A DNA stretch of 64,000 nucleotides, from NCBI GenBank assembly GCA_964468185.1, contig CAYXTR010000004.1, positions 1 to 64,000 on the forward strand, in the 5' to 3' direction. Below are positions 17,896 to 27,147 of this stretch, one piece after another. This DNA is from JANQFV01 sp964468185. GTDB taxonomy: Bacteria > Planctomycetota > Phycisphaerae > UBA1845 > Fen-1342. A program made the position numbers and the translations under genes. The notes below the pieces were generated by a model. It was not told the DNA's origin. It made no database searches and worked only from the letters and a program-made list of their open reading frames with translations. Numbering within the stretch: position 1 is the stretch's first letter; each line of letters starts with the position of its first letter.

Positions 17896-19035
17896 CTAGC
17901 GTTTTCGCCCGCTGGCGGCAGTGGTCTTGCGGCTGTTGGTGCGTCCGGATTTGGTTGTCTTGCCGTCGCCGGTGCGGTCTTTGGGCAGAATATCGGCGGC
18001 CTCAGCGGATTTGACCTCGGGCTTGGGCTCTGGTGGTTTCGGGCGTTTGGCGTCGAGGGTCTTGGTGCGGATCTCGGTGAAGACGTCCGGATTGTCGCGG
18101 AAGAATTGGCGGACATTCTCGCGGCCCTGGCCGAGACGCGTGTCGCCGTAGCTGAACCAGGTACCGCTGCGGGTGACGATACCGGACTCGCAGGCGAGGT
18201 CGAGGACGTCGGTTTCGCTGCTGATGCCGCAGTCGAAGAGGATGTCGAACTCGGCCTGGCGGAACGGTGGGGCGACCTTGTTCTTTACGACCTTGCCGCG
18301 GACGCGGGCACCGATGGGCTGGTCGCCGTCCTTGAGGGTGCCGATGCGGCGGACGTCGATTCGGACGGAGCTGTAGAATTTCAGGGCGCGGCCGCCGGGC
18401 GTAGTTTCCGGACTCCCGTACATGACGCCGATCTTCTCACGGATCTGATTGATGAAGATGACCGCGGTGCGGCTCTTGCTGGCGATGCCGGTGAGTTTGC
18501 GGAGGGCCTGGCTCATGAGGCGAGCCTGGAGGCCGACGTGGGTGTCGCCCATTTGACCCTCCAGCTCGGCGCGGGGGACGAGGGCGGCGACGGAATCGAC
18601 GACGATGACGTCGAGGGCGTTGGAGCGGACGAGGAGTTCGCAGATTTCGAGGGCTTCCTCGCCGCTGGAGGGCTGGTTGACCATGAGGCCTTCGAGGTCG
18701 ATGCCGAGGCGTTTGGCCCAGGTGGGGTCGAAGGCGTGTTCGACATCAATGAATGCTGCGGAGCCGCCGGCGCGTTGAGCCTCAGCGATGATGTGCAGGG
18801 TGAGGGTAGTCTTACCGGACGATTCGGGCCCGAAGACCTCGACGACTCGCCCGCGGGGAATGCCAGCGCCGCCGAGTGCCAGGTCGAGCGAAAGACAGCC
18901 GGTGGAGATGCCGTCCACGGTGGCACCCTGCTGCCCGTCCAGGTACATGATGGCGCCCTTGCCAAAGGACTTTTCGATTTGTTGAACGGCTCGGCTGAGG
19001 GCTTCCTTGCGGTTGTCTTCGCGTTGATCTGCCAT
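17896..19035 (-). CDS. recA: Recombinase A
   Basis: Forms filaments on single-stranded DNA for strand exchange and SOS signalling. The 379-residue protein has Walker A GPESSGKTT, the IDVEHAFDP motif (usual form IDAEHALDP), Walker B DVIVVDSVAAL, loop L1 around EGQMGD and loop L2 around NQIREKIGVMYGSPETTPGG. The C terminus is basic and Lys/Ser/Thr-rich (KTTKSGRTNSRKTTAASGRKR) rather than the acidic tail of E. coli RecA. ATG 19035 starts the normal N terminus. A sigma-70 promoter is seen at 19129-19156. Confidence 0.97.
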   Translation of the reverse strand: MADQREDNRKEALSRAVQQIEKSFGKGAIMYLDGQQGATVDGISTGCLSLDLALGGAGIPRGRVVEVFGPESSGKTTLTLHIIAEAQRAGGSAAFIDVEHAFDPTWAKRLGIDLEGLMVNQPSSGEEALEICELLVRSNALDVIVVDSVAALVPRAELEGQMGDTHVGLQARLMSQALRKLTGIASKSRTAVIFINQIREKIGVMYGSPETTPGGRALKFYSSVRIDVRRIGTLKDGDQPIGARVRGKVVKNKVAPPFRQAEFDILFDCGISSETDVLDLACESGIVTRSGTWFSYGDTRLGQGRENVRQFFRDNPDVFTEIRTKTLDAKRPKPPEPKPEVKSAEAADILPKDRTGDGKTTKSGRTNSRKTTAASGRKR

Positions 19036-19128
19036 GCTCGTGCCCCGTGTTGCGGGTTGCGTGATCATATTTGCGGCGCCGACGCGAGGTGCTTATGCGC
19101 TGTCGGCGACCTGCACCATCGGCTGTCC

Positions 19129-19156
19129 ACTATACAAACAAATACCTAACCGTCAA
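19129..19156 (-). promoter_or_regulatory. Sigma-70-type promoter of recA
   Basis: On the minus strand TTGACG, 16 bases, TATAGT, ending about 95 bases before the recA start codon. The match to TTGACA-17-TATAAT is good. It lies in the gap between nnrE and recA, so recA has its own promoter. I do not recognise a LexA operator of any known class here. Confidence 0.65.
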
Positions 19157-19162
19157 TGGGAG

Positions 19163-19867
19163 TTATTCGGAATTTCGGCCGGGGATGAGGCTGCGGGGGG
19201 CGCCGATGTCGATGGTCACGACGCGTCCGGTGGCCTGGCGGCCGGAATCGGTATCGAAGCCGGCCTTCGCGGCGACCATGGTGATGGTGGCGTTGGCGCG
19301 GAAGCAGGGTTCGTGGATCTGGCCGGTGTCGCCGTCGAGGCCGGAGGGGATGTCGATGGCGATGCGGCGGGATTGGGTGGCGGCGTTTGCCTGTTCGACG
19401 AGGGTGGCCATGGTTTTGCGGGGGGCCCCTTTGGAGCCGGTACCGAGGAGGGCGTCGACGATGATATCGGCGGTGTCGAGGGCGCTCTGGATACCGGTTG
19501 CCTGGGTTTCGTCGTCGGCGCGGAGGAATTCAACGCCGAGGCGTTCGAGGATGCGGAGGTTGGTCTTGGCATCGCCGCTGGTTTTATCGGGGGGGGTGGC
19601 GAGGATGACGTCGACGTGGACGTCGGCGTTGAGGAGGTGGCGTGCGACGACGAAGCCGTCGCCGCCGTTGTTTCCCGGACCGCAGAGGATCGCGACGCGG
19701 TCGTGGGCGGGGTTGATGAGGTGGTCGAAGATGAAATCGGCGCAGTGGCGGCCGGCGTTTTCCATGAGGACGATGCCGGGGATGCCGACGTGTTCGATGG
19801 CGAGGACGTCGAGTTCGCGGATTTCCTGGCAGGTGAGGGGCTGGCCGGCGTGGTAAGGGATGCTCAT
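19163..19867 (-). CDS. nnrE: NAD(P)H-hydrate epimerase
   Basis: Repairs damaged NAD(P)HX by interconverting its R and S forms. The 234-residue YjeF_N-type protein has MENAGRHCADF, VAILCGPGNNGGDGFVVARHL (nucleotide-binding loop), IIVDALLGTG and IAIDIPSGLDGDTG. There is no fused dehydratase (YjeF_C) domain. ATG 19867 is the family start; the frame is open upstream without similarity. It precedes recA on the same strand but recA has its own promoter. Confidence 0.93.
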   Translation of the reverse strand: MSIPYHAGQPLTCQEIRELDVLAIEHVGIPGIVLMENAGRHCADFIFDHLINPAHDRVAILCGPGNNGGDGFVVARHLLNADVHVDVILATPPDKTSGDAKTNLRILERLGVEFLRADDETQATGIQSALDTADIIVDALLGTGSKGAPRKTMATLVEQANAATQSRRIAIDIPSGLDGDTGQIHEPCFRANATITMVAAKAGFDTDSGRQATGRVVTIDIGAPRSLIPGRNSE

Positions 19868-20226
19868 GTTCGACTCCGACGACCGACCCGGACGTCGGCC
19901 GGTGCGCGACTGCTGACTCGGTCCCCACCGCATGGTGGTGGGGCATCCACGATGTGTGGGTCGTTTGTGAAGCGACCGGCATGATTCTACGTGGGGGGGC
20001 ACGGGGGGTCTACGCCGGTGGGGCGATGGCCGGCGGTCCCAGAAACACACCTGCGAAGATGGGGAGGTGTTGCATCACGCGCGGGGCTGGATGGTCGATA
20101 TATCCAGGTGACACGTGCCGGCCGGGTCCAGGTGCGCCTGGTTTGCTCTGGATGCGGGTATTTCGCATTCTGCCAATGGTGGCATGGCGCGCGTCGTGGA
20201 ATACCGGACGTACCGACACAAGGTGA
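19868..20226. other. Divergent intergenic region
   Basis: A 359-bp gap between nnrE (minus) and the PilZ-receiver gene (plus). It holds an imperfect hairpin CCCCACCGCATGGTGGTGGGG near 19922-19942 and a G-rich stretch (19990-20040). No gene is supported, though long antisense frames exist. Promoters for both flanking genes must lie here, but I cannot pick convincing -35/-10 boxes. Confidence 0.5.
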
Positions 20227-21435
20227 ATGGACATGCGCAGCTTGAGGCTGGATGACGCAGGCATCACGGCGGTCCTGGAGAAGGTGGACGCGCGGACGGA
20301 TGAGAGCAATTCGCTCGCGCGGAAGCTGGGCCAGCGCTTTCCTTATCGGATGAAGGGCGTGAAGGTCGATTTCCAGGTTTCGCGTGATCTGCGCGAATCG
20401 TACGAGGTTGTGGCGTACAGCATCGGCCGCAACAGTGTGTCGTTTTTGGCCAGCAATGTCATTCACATGGGCACGCCATGCGTCGTGCATCTGATCGGTA
20501 TTCAGAACAACACCGAGGAGGCGAACGCGACGGTGGTGCGGTGTCGGTATATTGAGGGGACGGCGTGTGTGCATGCGATTGACTGCACGTTTGACAAGCC
20601 GGTCGATCCGGCTTCTTTCGCGGCGACGGCGATTCGGGCGCGGGTGATGCTGGCGGATGCGAGTCCGATGTCGCGGCGGTTGCTGGCGCATATGCTGGAG
20701 CCGCTGAATGTCGAACTGGTGACGGTGTCGGATGGCATTACGGCGGTCCAGCGGGCGACGTCGGAGACGTTTGACCTGATTCTGATCGACCCGGTGTTGC
20801 CGAAGCTGGACGGGATGACGGCGGTCAAGTTTCTGCGGAAGAAGGGGTATCTGCGGCCGGTTTGTGCGGTGTCGACGAAGACGGGGTCGGCGGATCGTGA
20901 GACGGCGTTGCTGGCGGGCTGTGAGGATTTCTTGCCGAAGCCGGTGAAGCGGGAGCACATTGAGGCGGTGGTGCAGAAGACGCGTCCGCAGCCGCTGGTC
21001 AGTTCGATGCTGGACAAGGTGGACATGCGGCCGCTGATTGACGAGTTTGTGCTGGACTTGCTGGATCGTTCGTCGCAACTGGAGTCGGCGTTCGCGTCGG
21101 GGGATCTGCATGAGTTGCTGCAGTTGGCAATGACGTTGAAGGCGGATGCGGGGGGATTCGGGTTTGAGATGATCACCGCGGCGGCCGACGATGTGGAGCG
21201 GGGTATTGTGCAGGGGCTGAATGTTACCGAGCTGCGCCCGAAGCTGAGTCGGCTGGTGCGGTTGTGTCAGGCGGCGCGGCCGGCGACTTGTGATGCCGTA
21301 GCGGATGACCATGAATCGACGGGCGACGGTGCTGACGACGCGGAAGACGTTCCGCAGGACGAAAATGCGGAAGCACCGTCGGAGGCCGAGACGGCGGCGG
21401 AGATTGCGGCTGAGACCGAGCCGAGTTCGCAGTAG
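20227..21435 (+). CDS. PilZ - receiver - degenerate HPt-like protein (second copy)
   Basis: A 402-residue paralogue of the protein at 6176-7366 with the same order. The PilZ domain keeps RFPYR but the second c-di-GMP motif is changed (AYSIGRNSVSF instead of NxSxxG), so ligand binding may be weak. The receiver has the acceptor Asp in LILIDPVLPKLDG and Lys in FLPKPV. The HPt-like part has AMTLKADAGGFG where AHxLKGxAxxxG is expected, so His is replaced by Met. The C terminus is a long acidic Ala/Glu tail. ATG 20227 or ATG 20233; AAGGTGA suits the second better. Confidence 0.85.
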   Translation: MDMRSLRLDDAGITAVLEKVDARTDESNSLARKLGQRFPYRMKGVKVDFQVSRDLRESYEVVAYSIGRNSVSFLASNVIHMGTPCVVHLIGIQNNTEEANATVVRCRYIEGTACVHAIDCTFDKPVDPASFAATAIRARVMLADASPMSRRLLAHMLEPLNVELVTVSDGITAVQRATSETFDLILIDPVLPKLDGMTAVKFLRKKGYLRPVCAVSTKTGSADRETALLAGCEDFLPKPVKREHIEAVVQKTRPQPLVSSMLDKVDMRPLIDEFVLDLLDRSSQLESAFASGDLHELLQLAMTLKADAGGFGFEMITAAADDVERGIVQGLNVTELRPKLSRLVRLCQAARPATCDAVADDHESTGDGADDAEDVPQDENAEAPSEAETAAEIAAETEPSSQ

Positions 21436-21543
21436 AGGGGGGGCTGCGGGATTGCGGGGCGGTGTTTTTCGAGGGTGATCGTTTTCATCTGCGGGCAACG
21501 TACTTAGGATCTGCGACGCTGGGAGCCGTGGATTCTGAGGGAC

Positions 21544-23190
21544 GTGCCTGTGCTGCCTGGATTTCCGCAACCTGACGCGCGGCGCTGTCTCGTGGGGCGT
21601 GATCGGCTGGCGTTGGTCGCCGTATCGTTGTGCGTGCTGATTCCGGGGACGCTGGGGGTCAGCCTCACGGACCGGGATGAGGGGTTTTATGCGCAGGTCA
21701 GTCGGGAGATGCTGGTCAGCGGTGACTGGCTGGTGCCGCACTATCTGGGGGAGCCGTGGATCTTCAAGCCGCCGCTGCTGTACTGGTTGACCGCAGCTTC
21801 GTTCAGCGTGTTCGGGCTGAACGCGTTTGCGGCCCGGCTGGTGTCGGTGCTGGCCATGACGGGCGTCGTGCAACTTGTCGGGACGCTGGGGGCGGAGATG
21901 TACAATCGGCGGGTGGGGCTGGTGGCAGCGCTGGCGTTCTTGACGATGGGTCTGACGGTGTTTGTGGGAAGACTGCTGCTAACCGACCCGTTGCTGTTGC
22001 TGTTTACGCTTGGGGCGGCGCTGGCGTTGTGGCGCTGCGTGACGCGGGGCGTGACGCTGTGGCGGGCGATCTGGTTTTGGGGGTGCATCGGGCTGGGGAT
22101 CCTGGCGAAGGGGCCGGCGATTATACTCTTCGTGGGTGGGTTTGCTCTGGCGCTGTTGGCGCGGCCGGAGTCGAAACGGTGGGTGTGGCGTCCGACGCTG
22201 TGGCTCGCCGGCGTGGTAGGAATCGCGGTTGCCTTGCCCTGGTATGTGTACATTTCGCATGCGGCGGCGGGGGCGTTCTGGCAGCGGTTTCTGTGGGAGG
22301 AGATTATTCTGCGGGTGGTGCGGGCCTCGTGCAGTCACTGGGGGCCACCGGGATATTACCTGGCGGTGAGCCTCGGGGCCTTGATGCCGTGGACGCCGCT
22401 GGTGCCGGGGGCGGTGCTCGAAGTGATGAAACGGCGACGTGGGGATCGGTCGGCCGGGATGCTGCTGATCTGGCTGGCGGTGCCGTGGGTGATTGTGGAG
22501 CTGATGCAGAGCAAGCTGCCACATTATGTGCTGCCGTGCTATGTGCCGCTGGCGATCATACTGGGGCGGACGTTGGATGTGGTCGTGACGGAGCCGATCC
22601 GGGGGGTGCAGTGGGTGGCGTTGTGGATGTGGGCGGTGGTGCCGGTGGTGCTGGGCGTGGCGCTGGCGGTGCTTGGTTTCTACATGTGGGGGACGGGCTG
22701 GACGCCGGGGGCGGTGGCAAGTGGTGTGGTGCTGGCGGGTTGTTATGGTGGTGTGGCGGCGGGCGTGGCGCGAGGTAGCTGGGACGTGATGTGGCGGTGG
22801 GCAGTGATTGGTGCCGTTGTGTTTCACGTAGCCGTTGGGGCGGTGTTGTTGCCGGGGTTGGAGCGCTATCGGTTAAGTCGGGATGTAGCCGAGGCGGTGA
22901 ATGACGTCGTGGGCGCGGCGGGGCGTGTCGTCGCGAGTGGCTATGATGAGCCGAGCATGTTCTTCTACATGGAGGCCCGCGGGCGCGCGGTTGGACGGGA
23001 TGAGATCCCTGAGGTGCTCGCGGGTGGAACGGACGCCGAGGTCGCGGTATTGCGCGAGGCGACGTTACGGGTGGCTGGCGCCGAGCCGGAGGGCAGTTCG
23101 CAAGCCTGGCGGAGAATAAGGGGATTCAATTATGTGAAAGGTGAGTGGGTGGTCGTGTGGGTGGTAGCGCTCGAGGCGTGTGAGGAGTGA
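21544..23190 (+). CDS. Glycosyltransferase family 39 (ArnT/PMT-like)
   Basis: A 548-residue integral membrane glycosyltransferase using polyprenyl-phosphate sugars, acting on the periplasmic side. The first periplasmic loop has the family acidic motif in LTDRDEGFYAQVSREML. Other marks are HYLGEPWIFKPPLLYW, TDPLLLLFTLGAA, ILAKGP and about eleven membrane helices up to residue ~440, followed by a soluble C-terminal part. The acceptor (lipid A, protein or another glycan) is not known. GTG start at 21544, 107 bp after the preceding gene. Confidence 0.87.
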   Translation: MPVLPGFPQPDARRCLVGRDRLALVAVSLCVLIPGTLGVSLTDRDEGFYAQVSREMLVSGDWLVPHYLGEPWIFKPPLLYWLTAASFSVFGLNAFAARLVSVLAMTGVVQLVGTLGAEMYNRRVGLVAALAFLTMGLTVFVGRLLLTDPLLLLFTLGAALALWRCVTRGVTLWRAIWFWGCIGLGILAKGPAIILFVGGFALALLARPESKRWVWRPTLWLAGVVGIAVALPWYVYISHAAAGAFWQRFLWEEIILRVVRASCSHWGPPGYYLAVSLGALMPWTPLVPGAVLEVMKRRRGDRSAGMLLIWLAVPWVIVELMQSKLPHYVLPCYVPLAIILGRTLDVVVTEPIRGVQWVALWMWAVVPVVLGVALAVLGFYMWGTGWTPGAVASGVVLAGCYGGVAAGVARGSWDVMWRWAVIGAVVFHVAVGAVLLPGLERYRLSRDVAEAVNDVVGAAGRVVASGYDEPSMFFYMEARGRAVGRDEIPEVLAGGTDAEVAVLREATLRVAGAEPEGSSQAWRRIRGFNYVKGEWVVVWVVALEACEE

Positions 23191-23373
23191 ACCCGATCGG
23201 GACGCCCATGGGGGCAGTTCGCCGCGGAGTATCCGGCTTAATCGCAGCGAGGAACTGCTATACTGGGAGGGCTGATTCGAGTGCGCGCGTGCGCATCGCC
23301 GCACCGGGTGTATGCGAACCGTAGCGCTGCGAGCGTGATCAAACGGGTCGTTGAAGCGAAGGAGGCACATGAA

Positions 23374-24627
23374 ATGTTCTTGAAAGCGCTGGGTGGATGC
23401 GGTCTATTGCTGGTGGTTGCTGTTTGTGGGGCTGTAGGCACGGGAGTATCGCCGACGCAGTGGCAGGGATTGACCGAGCGGCCGACGGTGACGGAGCTGG
23501 GTTGGTGTGGGACACAGGAGGTTTGGGAAGCGAAGGGGATCGAGGGTTTCCTGGGGCCGGCAGGGGATTGCCCGATCCAGGGCGATTGTGATGTTCCGGG
23601 CATACGGGATTTTCATCAGGTGTATCCGTTTACGCTGTTCAAGACGATTCGGGTGCATGTGCATGTGTTCCGCGAGGACGACGGGTCGAATCCGGCGGCG
23701 ACGGAAGAGGAGATCCTGGAGCAGATGGCAGAGTTCCAGGCGGATTATGCGCCGTGGCGGATTCGCTTTGACTGGACGTGGGGGTTCGTGGACGACACGA
23801 CGTATCGCTATGGTCAGAACGTGTCACAGATGAAGCAGGTTTATGCGATCAGCCCGGCTACGACGTGCAACGTGTACGTGGTGGATCTGGGGTATGCATT
23901 CGGCACGTTTCCGTGGGATCCGGACTGCCTGACGGCGGATGGCGGGATCGTCATTACGGAGGAATTCGTGCCCGAATTGCATCATGCGTTAACACATGAG
24001 ATGGGGCATTGCCTGGGGTTGTGGCATACGCATCACGGTGTGAGTGAAGTGGCATTCTGTGGTGACTGTTATGAGATTCCGTGGCCGCCGAGCAGTGTCA
24101 CGGGAGATTTCTGTGCGGACACGCCACCGACGCCGGTCGATTATGATTGCGAGTCGCAGCCGGGCAACGATTCGTGCTCGGGCGAGCCATGGGGCGACAC
24201 GGATCAGGAAAACTACATGAGTTATGGCGGGTTTGATCCTGGCTGCTGGTCGCTGTACACGCCGCAGCAAGCCGCGCGCATGCACTGCTGGATTACGGAT
24301 GTGCTGTCGAGCTGGTTGACGTGCGACTCGACGGAAGACTGCAACGGTAATTACATCCCGGACGATTGTGACATCGCGGAAGGGACCAGCGCGGACGATG
24401 ACGGGAATGGGGTTCCGGATGAGTGCGAGAATGCGCTGCTGGGTGATTTGAATTGCGACGAGCAGGTTGATTTTGATGACATCAACCCGTTTGTGCTGGC
24501 GTTGTCGGGTCAGGCTGCTTACGAGGCGGTATGGCCGGACTGCGCGTGGCTGCTCGCCGATTGTGACCAAAATGGCGATGTGGACTTTGATGACATCAAC
24601 GCGTTCGTGACCTTGATTGGTAGTTGA
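23374..24627 (+). CDS. Secreted M43 (pappalysin-type) metalloprotease with dockerin-like tail
   Basis: A 417-residue secreted zinc protease. A signal peptide (FLKALGGCGLLLVVAVCGAVG) leads to the catalytic domain with HEMGHCLGLWH, the HExxHxxGxxH zinc site, and the Met-turn/C-terminal pattern NYMSYGG...C...TPQQAARMHCWI typical of pappalysin-like M43 enzymes. After a cysteine-containing linker, two calcium-loop repeats (DLNCDEQVDFDD and DCDQNGDVDFDD) form the planctomycete dockerin-like tail. ATG 23374 follows GGAGG by eight bases. The next gene encodes a protein with the same tail. Confidence 0.9.
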   Translation: MFLKALGGCGLLLVVAVCGAVGTGVSPTQWQGLTERPTVTELGWCGTQEVWEAKGIEGFLGPAGDCPIQGDCDVPGIRDFHQVYPFTLFKTIRVHVHVFREDDGSNPAATEEEILEQMAEFQADYAPWRIRFDWTWGFVDDTTYRYGQNVSQMKQVYAISPATTCNVYVVDLGYAFGTFPWDPDCLTADGGIVITEEFVPELHHALTHEMGHCLGLWHTHHGVSEVAFCGDCYEIPWPPSSVTGDFCADTPPTPVDYDCESQPGNDSCSGEPWGDTDQENYMSYGGFDPGCWSLYTPQQAARMHCWITDVLSSWLTCDSTEDCNGNYIPDDCDIAEGTSADDDGNGVPDECENALLGDLNCDEQVDFDDINPFVLALSGQAAYEAVWPDCAWLLADCDQNGDVDFDDINAFVTLIGS

Positions 24628-24719
24628 GGGGCAAGGACAGTGCTGCCGAGTCCGCGGCTCCGTGCATGAAAGGGGTGTATAGCGGATCTACGGCGTTGTA
24701 GAGGGACTTGTCTGCAATG

Positions 24720-24785
24720 GCCGCCTCCGGCCCGGTCGACGCTTTTCAGCTGGCGTGCGACTGGCCGGAGGCGGCGTTTGTCTTG
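24720..24785 (+). terminator. Long-stem terminator-like inverted repeat
   Basis: A perfect 13-bp stem, GCCGCCTCCGGCC (24720-24732) with GGCCGGAGGCGGC (24763-24775), 30-base loop, followed by GTTTGTCTTG. It lies 93 bp after the M43 protease stop. The U-tract is interrupted and the loop is long, so it is a less than ideal intrinsic terminator. The remaining gap to 25048 is a leader region with no gene that I can support. Confidence 0.65.
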
Positions 24786-25048
24786 TATGAGTTGATTTCG
24801 CGGTGAGATTTCTCTCCCATCGAGCTGGTCTTTTCAATATGATAAGTACTCTCTCATCTGCTCAGCTTGCGATTGGGTGATGAGTGCAGACTTGTGCGCG
24901 TGCTCCCGGCAGGGTATCGGGCTGCCTGCTGAGGAGAAGTGCCTTTGTGGAACCGTCGCGTTTTGTACGTACCGGGCGGCTGTTGCGGGTAGGCACGGGT
25001 GGCGCGCTTCCATGACAGTCCGTTCGGACTACCTTTGGAGGTGGGAAC

Positions 25049-27040
25049 ATGTCTCTTTCGCGTGTATTGGCGGCGGGTATCGTTGTGTTGTTGGCAGATT
25101 GGGCCGGGGGTCAGACGGTTACGCGGGCGTCGGCTGGAGGGGGTGGTTATGGTGAGCCGGTGGTGCGTGGGGGGCGCTGGACGTTTGACATCTTGAGTGA
25201 GGCGCAGCGGTTGTTGCCGGATCCGTGTCAGAATACGGCGTTGCGACCTGCTGGCGACGTGGTGGTTGATTTCGCGTGGCAGCCGTCGTCGGACTCGACG
25301 GTGCCGCCACGGGTGGACTTTGTAGGGCCGACGTGGTATCCGCAGGCATCGCTGGACGTATTCAAGGGGGCGCTGGTGTTCAACGAGCCGGGGTTTGGCG
25401 GGTTTCTGCCGGGGCAAGTGAGCCTGATGGAGAGTCCGCCGCTGTTCCCGGCCGATCTCGGATTCGGGGCGGGGCCGGTGGAATTGGCGTTTACGGCGAA
25501 TGCGAACCCGGTGCCGGAGACGTTGCTGTTTGTCGCGGGGGTACGTGTGATGGTGGGTGGTGAGTGGACGCCGTGGGAGGATCAGGAATTCGCGATTTTG
25601 CCGGGGCCGCATGAATATCGGATTCCGTTTGGGCCGCTGCTTGATGTGGAGGCGGCGCAGGTGCGTGTGGGTGTGCAAAACGCCGACGAGGCGCAGCCGG
25701 TCGAGGAGGAGACCGGGCCGGCGGTGGACGAGGCGCGGGTGGAGGAGGTAGCGGAAGCCGCGCCGGAGGATATCTGGAAGTATGTGCCGGATATCAGCCA
25801 GGGCAACGGGGCGATCTGTCAGGGAACCGCGTTTGCGAATTGCCTGCGGTACTGGGCGGAATCGAATGAGACGTATGAGGAGGCGCTGCATGATGATCCG
25901 GAGGCTTCGGATGAGGAGAAGAATGAGGAGTTGCAGGACGATCTGGTAGAAGAGTGTCATGAGAATGATGAGGGAGATCTGGGCGTGGTGGAGGTCCTGC
26001 GGGACGCGGGCATCTACCGCGGGCAGGATCCGGAGGGTGACACGGATCCGCTCGAGTACGTGCAGTACTTTGATGATGCGGCCACGGCGGAGAACTTCCA
26101 GACTGCGTTTCAGGCGTGTCACGACGTGCTACTGCGGTTGATGTGGTACAACGAGGAGGGCGAGTTGGCTCATCCGAGCTATGCACATTATGTAACCGTG
26201 GCGGGGATGGAGTTTGATGACGATGGAAACATCGAGCGGATCCATGTAGCGAATCCGTGGGGGGACAGTCATCACAGCGTGGACGAGGATAACCGGGACG
26301 ACGCGTATGAGACGCTGGAGGTCACCGTTGACGAAGACGGGCGCATCCGCGTGGACAACAACTACATGGAGACGCATGCGGCGGGCGTCAACGGTGCGGC
26401 GTACATGTGCGTGACGGACATGGGCGTCGTGCGGCCCGTATCGGATGATGAAGATGGACCGGGGACCGCGCTGGCAACGATCAAGTCGCCAGCGGAGCAT
26501 ATGGACGGGCTGGTTACATACGAGTACACGGTGAGCAATGATGAGGCGACGGGGATCGGTTACGTAGGGTTGTTTGTTGACGTGCCGGTGACGAACATTC
26601 AGGCGCCGCCTGGCTGGGAGGCGCAGCGCGCGCCGGCGTATTATCACAATGGTACGGACTGCAATCGGGAGTTTCGCGCGCCGGGCATCATTTGGCGGAC
26701 ATTTACTGACCCGGTCTTGCCGGGTGAGACGCTGTCAGGGTTTGCCTTCGAGACGGATGAGGTCTGGCCGGTGCGTCCGTTTGCCGCGACGTGGTACACG
26801 GAGACGGAAGGGATGTTCTCGCGTTTCGGGTTGATCACTGGTCCGGTGCCGATTGGTGATATGGACTGTGATGGGGACATCGACTTCGATGATATCAATC
26901 CGTTCGTCACGGCCTTGAGTGGCCAGGATGCCTACGAAGCCGCGTTTCCGGGTTGCGATTGGCTGAATGGTGATTGTGACGGCAACGGGCAGGTGGACTT
27001 TGACGATATCAACTGTTTTGTGGGGTTGTTGAGTAGTTAG
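25049..27040 (+). CDS. Secreted papain-fold (C39-like) protease with dockerin-like tail
   Basis: A 663-residue secreted protein. A signal peptide (SLSRVLAAGIVVLLADWAGG) is followed by a beta-rich region (about 35-230), then a papain-like domain: Cys in GAICQGTAFANCL, His in AHYVTVAGMEF and Asn in HVANPWGD. A second beta region follows (about 480-600), and the tail has two calcium loops (DMDCDGDIDFDD and DCDGNGQVDFDD) as in the protease upstream. ATG 25049 follows GGAGGTG. The substrate and whether the Cys is active are not known; it may be a toxin- or surface-processing enzyme. Confidence 0.8.
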   Translation: MSLSRVLAAGIVVLLADWAGGQTVTRASAGGGGYGEPVVRGGRWTFDILSEAQRLLPDPCQNTALRPAGDVVVDFAWQPSSDSTVPPRVDFVGPTWYPQASLDVFKGALVFNEPGFGGFLPGQVSLMESPPLFPADLGFGAGPVELAFTANANPVPETLLFVAGVRVMVGGEWTPWEDQEFAILPGPHEYRIPFGPLLDVEAAQVRVGVQNADEAQPVEEETGPAVDEARVEEVAEAAPEDIWKYVPDISQGNGAICQGTAFANCLRYWAESNETYEEALHDDPEASDEEKNEELQDDLVEECHENDEGDLGVVEVLRDAGIYRGQDPEGDTDPLEYVQYFDDAATAENFQTAFQACHDVLLRLMWYNEEGELAHPSYAHYVTVAGMEFDDDGNIERIHVANPWGDSHHSVDEDNRDDAYETLEVTVDEDGRIRVDNNYMETHAAGVNGAAYMCVTDMGVVRPVSDDEDGPGTALATIKSPAEHMDGLVTYEYTVSNDEATGIGYVGLFVDVPVTNIQAPPGWEAQRAPAYYHNGTDCNREFRAPGIIWRTFTDPVLPGETLSGFAFETDEVWPVRPFAATWYTETEGMFSRFGLITGPVPIGDMDCDGDIDFDDINPFVTALSGQDAYEAAFPGCDWLNGDCDGNGQVDFDDINCFVGLLSS

Positions 27041-27059
27041 CAACTGTCCGAACGCGCTG

Positions 27060-27109
27060 GTGGCACTGGTTTCGACTGGTCGATTGCGCTGGTCGGGAAC
27101 CAGTGCCAC
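27060..27109. terminator. Inverted repeat between convergent genes
   Basis: A perfect 12-bp stem, GTGGCACTGGTT (27060-27071) with AACCAGTGCCAC (27098-27109), 26-base loop. It lies between the convergent C39-like gene and the PAS gene. There is no T-run on either side, so it is a terminator candidate only by position. The layout (long GC stem, loop of 26-30) resembles the one at 24720. Confidence 0.5.
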
Positions 27110-27147
27110 AACGCACACGGATGTGGGGCTGGGAGGTCTGGACTGCG

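Noticed and set aside
19987..21873. 628-codon open frame on the minus strand
   Set aside because: Arg/His/Pro-rich antisense of the PilZ-receiver gene.
24854..26122. 422-codon open frame on the minus strand
   Set aside because: Antisense of the papain-fold protease gene with Arg/His-rich composition.
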